From CAVSUR01 sp052143655 (lineage in GTDB: Bacteria > Actinomycetota > Actinomycetes > Streptosporangiales > Streptosporangiaceae): 24,180 nt of DNA. Shown here piece by piece: positions 22,141 through 24,180 of this stretch; position 1 is the stretch's first letter, and every line of letters starts with the position of its first letter. Made by a program: the position numbers and the translations under genes. The notes under the pieces were generated by a model. That model did not search any database and was not told the origin of the DNA. It saw only the letters and a list, made by a program, of their open reading frames with translations. The stretch lies in the NCBI GenBank assembly GCA_052143655.1, contig JBKQSL010000542.1, positions 1 to 24,180 on the forward strand. Reading direction: 5' to 3'.

Positions 22141-22146
22141 CAGAAG

Positions 22147-22821
22147 GTGAGGGTTCTGCTCGCGGAAGATCATGCCGAGCTGGCCGAGACGGTCGCGCTC
22201 GGCCTGCGCAGGGAAGGGCTTGCCGTCGATATCGCGGCCGATGGCGCGCAGGCTCTGGAGCACGCTGCCGTCAACCGTTACGACGTGGTGGTGCTCGACC
22301 GTGACCTGCCGGAGGTGCACGGCGACGAGGTGTGCAAGAGCCTGGTGGCCAGCGGGTCGCCCGCCCGGGTGCTGATGCTCACGGCGGCGGCTTCCATCGC
22401 CGACCGGGTGAGCGGCCTGGACATCGGCGCCGATGACTACCTGCCCAAGCCCTTCGCCTTCGCCGAGCTCGTCGCGCGCATCCGCGCGCTGGGCAGGCGG
22501 CCGCAGAAGGTCGTGCCGCCGGTGCTGACGAGCGGCGACCTGACGCTCGATGCGGCCAGCCGGCTAGTGACCAGGGCAGGCCAGCGGCTGTGGCTGACGC
22601 CTAAGGAGTTCGCCGTGCTGGAGCAGCTGCTGGCCGCCGATGGCGCGCTGCTGTCCGCCGAGGACCTGCTGGAGAGTGCGTGGGACGAGGCCGCCGATCC
22701 GTTCACCAACACGGTCAAGGTCACGATCAGCCGCCTGCGGCGCAAGCTCGGCGAGCCGCCGGTGATCGAGACCGTGGCCCAGGCTGGCTACCGGATCGTG
22801 CCGTGTCCCGGCCAGGACTAG
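22147..22821 (+). CDS. OmpR/PhoB-family response regulator
   Basis: 224 residues. The receiver domain is about 1-115: acidic pocket Glu7/Asp8 (LLAEDHA), phospho-acceptor Asp51 (VVVLDRDLP), Thr79 (VLMLTA), Lys101 (YLPKPFAFAEL). A winged-helix effector domain spans about 128-222 (LTPKEFAVLEQLL; NTVKVTISRLRRKLG; ETVAQAGYRIVP). It is expected to be phosphorylated by the overlapping histidine kinase and to bind tandem direct repeats as a dimer. GTG 22147 has AGGAGG 6 nt upstream. It stands divergent to the ABC permease/ATPase genes with a 204-bp shared upstream region, the usual arrangement of a sensor pair that controls the transporter beside it. Family call is certain; the signal and regulon are inferred. 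Confidence 0.95.
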   Translation: MRVLLAEDHAELAETVALGLRREGLAVDIAADGAQALEHAAVNRYDVVVLDRDLPEVHGDEVCKSLVASGSPARVLMLTAAASIADRVSGLDIGADDYLPKPFAFAELVARIRALGRRPQKVVPPVLTSGDLTLDAASRLVTRAGQRLWLTPKEFAVLEQLLAADGALLSAEDLLESAWDEAADPFTNTVKVTISRLRRKLGEPPVIETVAQAGYRIVPCPGQD

Positions 22822-24050
22822 GGCGCTGGCCCGTCGCCCGCCCGCTGCGCGGCCTGCGGCGGCGCACGGTGCGGATGCGGCTGACCGCGCTGTACGGGTC
22901 GCTGTTCCTGGCCTCGGGGACCGCGCTGCTCGCGGTCACCTACGCGATGGTCGAGTCCCGCCCGACCGTCCAGATCGCGAGCCTGCTCACGTTCCGCCAG
23001 CTGATCCAGGCCCAGCAGGCGCTGCAGCGCATCCTGGGCGGCCAGCGGGCCGCCATCGCCCTGCGGACGCTGGTCGCCGGGCAGCGCACCGACACCCTGC
23101 ACCAGTTCCTGCTGTCGGCCTGCATCGCCCTGGCCATGATGACGGTCGCGTCCGCCTGGCTCGGCTGGCTGGTCGCCGGCCGGACGCTGCGGCCGCTGCG
23201 AGTGATGACCGGCAAGGCACGGCGCATCTCCGAGCAGAACCTGCACGAGCGGCTGGCGCTGAGCGGCCCCCAGGACGAGCTGACCGACCTGAGCAATACC
23301 TTCGACGGCCTGCTCGCGCGGCTGGAGGCAGCCTTCAGCGCGCAGCGTCAGTTCGTCGCCAATGCCTCGCATGAGCTGCGCACCCCGCTGACCCTGGAAC
23401 GGGCCATGGTCGAGGTAGCGCTGGCCGATCCGGATGCGTCGGCGCAGTCGCTGCGGGCCACCTGCGAGCGGGTGCTGGCAGTCGGCGCGCAGCAGGAACG
23501 GATCCTGGACGCGCTGCTCACGCTGGCGCACGGCCAGCGGGGGCTGGAGCGGCGCGAGCCGTTCAGCCTGCACGCGATCGTCGGCGACGTGCTGGCCGAG
23601 CGCCAGGCGGCGGCCAGGCATCTCGGGCTGCGGATCGAGACCTCGCTGCGCCCTGCGCCGACCGCGGGCGATCCCGCGCTGGCCGAGCGCCTGGCGGCCA
23701 ACCTGGCTGACAACGCCTTCGTGCACAACGCCAGCGGCGGCTGGGTGCGCGTGCGCACGTGCGTGCAAGACGGGCGCGCGGTGCTCCTGATCGCCAACAG
23801 CGGCCCGGTCGTAGCGCAGAGCGAGGTGGACCGGCTGCTGCGCCCGTTCGAGCGGATGGGCACCGACCGCACCGGCCGCCGCCTCGGCCTGGGGCTGGCC
23901 ATCGTGGCGGCCATCGCGTCGGCGCATGAGGCCGCGCTGACGGTCCGGCCGCAGCCCGGCGGCGGGCTGGAGATACGAGTGGCCTTTCCGCTGGCCGCCG
24001 GCAGCGCGACGGTGCCGCCCGGGCGGATCGCCGCCGGCGCGCCGCGCTAG
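22803..24050 (+). CDS. HAMP-type sensor histidine kinase
   Basis: 415 residues from GTG 22803, which overlaps the response-regulator stop by 19 bp; GTG 22869 or ATG 22875 are possible shorter starts. TM1 is at about 28-48, a short extracytoplasmic loop of about 53 residues follows, TM2 is at about 102-125, HAMP at 126-180, and HisKA has FVANASHELRTPL with phospho-acceptor His190. The HATPase domain has an N-box with Asn300 and Asn304 (AANLADNAFVHN), a G1-like box IANSGPVV in which the usual Asp is Asn332 (a variant also common in actinobacterial CutS-like kinases), an F-box (RPFERM) and a G2 box RRLGLGLAIV. The sensor loop is too small for a known ligand domain, so it may sense the membrane or the neighbouring ABC permease, as in bacitracin/peptide-sensing systems; this is inference. 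Confidence 0.93.
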   Translation: MSRPGLGRWPVARPLRGLRRRTVRMRLTALYGSLFLASGTALLAVTYAMVESRPTVQIASLLTFRQLIQAQQALQRILGGQRAAIALRTLVAGQRTDTLHQFLLSACIALAMMTVASAWLGWLVAGRTLRPLRVMTGKARRISEQNLHERLALSGPQDELTDLSNTFDGLLARLEAAFSAQRQFVANASHELRTPLTLERAMVEVALADPDASAQSLRATCERVLAVGAQQERILDALLTLAHGQRGLERREPFSLHAIVGDVLAERQAAARHLGLRIETSLRPAPTAGDPALAERLAANLADNAFVHNASGGWVRVRTCVQDGRAVLLIANSGPVVAQSEVDRLLRPFERMGTDRTGRRLGLGLAIVAAIASAHEAALTVRPQPGGGLEIRVAFPLAAGSATVPPGRIAAGAPR

Positions 24051-24180
24051 CGGAGCCATGGCCAGCGCCGTCGCGAGACTCCGATCCCGGCGCGGCCGCG
24101 CCGGGCCCGGCCCGCCCCGCGGGCCGGCTGCGCGGCCCGCCCCGGCCCGCCCCCGGCCCCGGGGGATCTGGACCGGCCCG
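24051..24180. other. Extremely G+C-rich tail after the kinase, with a 20-bp palindrome
   Basis: A perfect 20-bp palindrome (24086-24105) centred on GGCC begins 35 bp after the kinase stop. As RNA it gives an 8-bp G+C stem with a 4-nt loop, without a U-tract, and might act as a terminator for the two-component transcript. The remaining bases to the window end are C/G runs with no open frame I can support. Confidence 0.4.

Noticed and set aside
22126..22146. Earlier GTG start for the response regulator
   Set aside because: It would put the AGGAGG ribosome binding site inside the gene and add seven residues not typical of receiver domains.

Overview
The window is very G+C-rich DNA with GTG/ATG starts, MmpL-type and GT87-type envelope genes and a compact OmpR-class two-component pair. 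This points to an actinobacterium; the genus cannot be fixed from the sequence alone.

Layout. (1) Positions 1-17731, all on the minus strand, look like one operon read from right to left: a 2358-residue enoyl reductase-KS-AT-ACP-KR megasynthase, a 1691-residue KS-AT-DH protein with a PPTase-like tail, an 885-residue ACP / alpha-beta hydrolase / sulfotransferase fusion, an MmpL-type RND exporter, and a GT87 (PimE-like) polyprenyl-phosphate-sugar mannosyltransferase cut by the left edge. Junctions are 11-bp and 4-bp overlaps, a 40-bp gap and a 4-bp overlap, so translation is probably coupled. (2) Positions 17732-19096 contain no convincing gene. They hold a good minus-strand promoter (TTGACA, 18-bp spacer, TAGCGT), a leader of about 340 nt with a perfect 12-bp hairpin, an A+T-rich island, and a plus-strand terminator-like hairpin with no recognised gene in front of it. 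(3) Positions 19097-21942, minus strand, encode a MacB-like ABC permease and its ATPase; the ATPase is fused to a MarR-family winged-helix domain. (4) Positions 22147-24050, divergent on the plus strand, encode an OmpR-family response regulator and a HAMP histidine kinase.

How the genes may work together. The two megasynthases carry the full reductive set (KS, AT, ACP, KR, DH, ER) of an iterative fatty-acid/PUFA-synthase-like (Pfa/HglE-type) system, but in an unusual arrangement with the PfaD-type reductase fused in front. The third protein supplies extra carrier domain(s), a likely releasing hydrolase and a sulfotransferase. With an MmpL exporter and a lipid-linked mannosyltransferase following, the simplest inference is a long-chain lipid that is sulfated, possibly glycosylated, and exported to the envelope. 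This resembles the logic of the mycobacterial sulfolipid locus but uses different enzyme families. A CurM-like sulfation/decarboxylation route to a terminal alkene is the main alternative. The ABC/two-component block looks like a separate envelope-stress or antimicrobial-peptide-response module; its ATPase-MarR fusion is the second unusual item.
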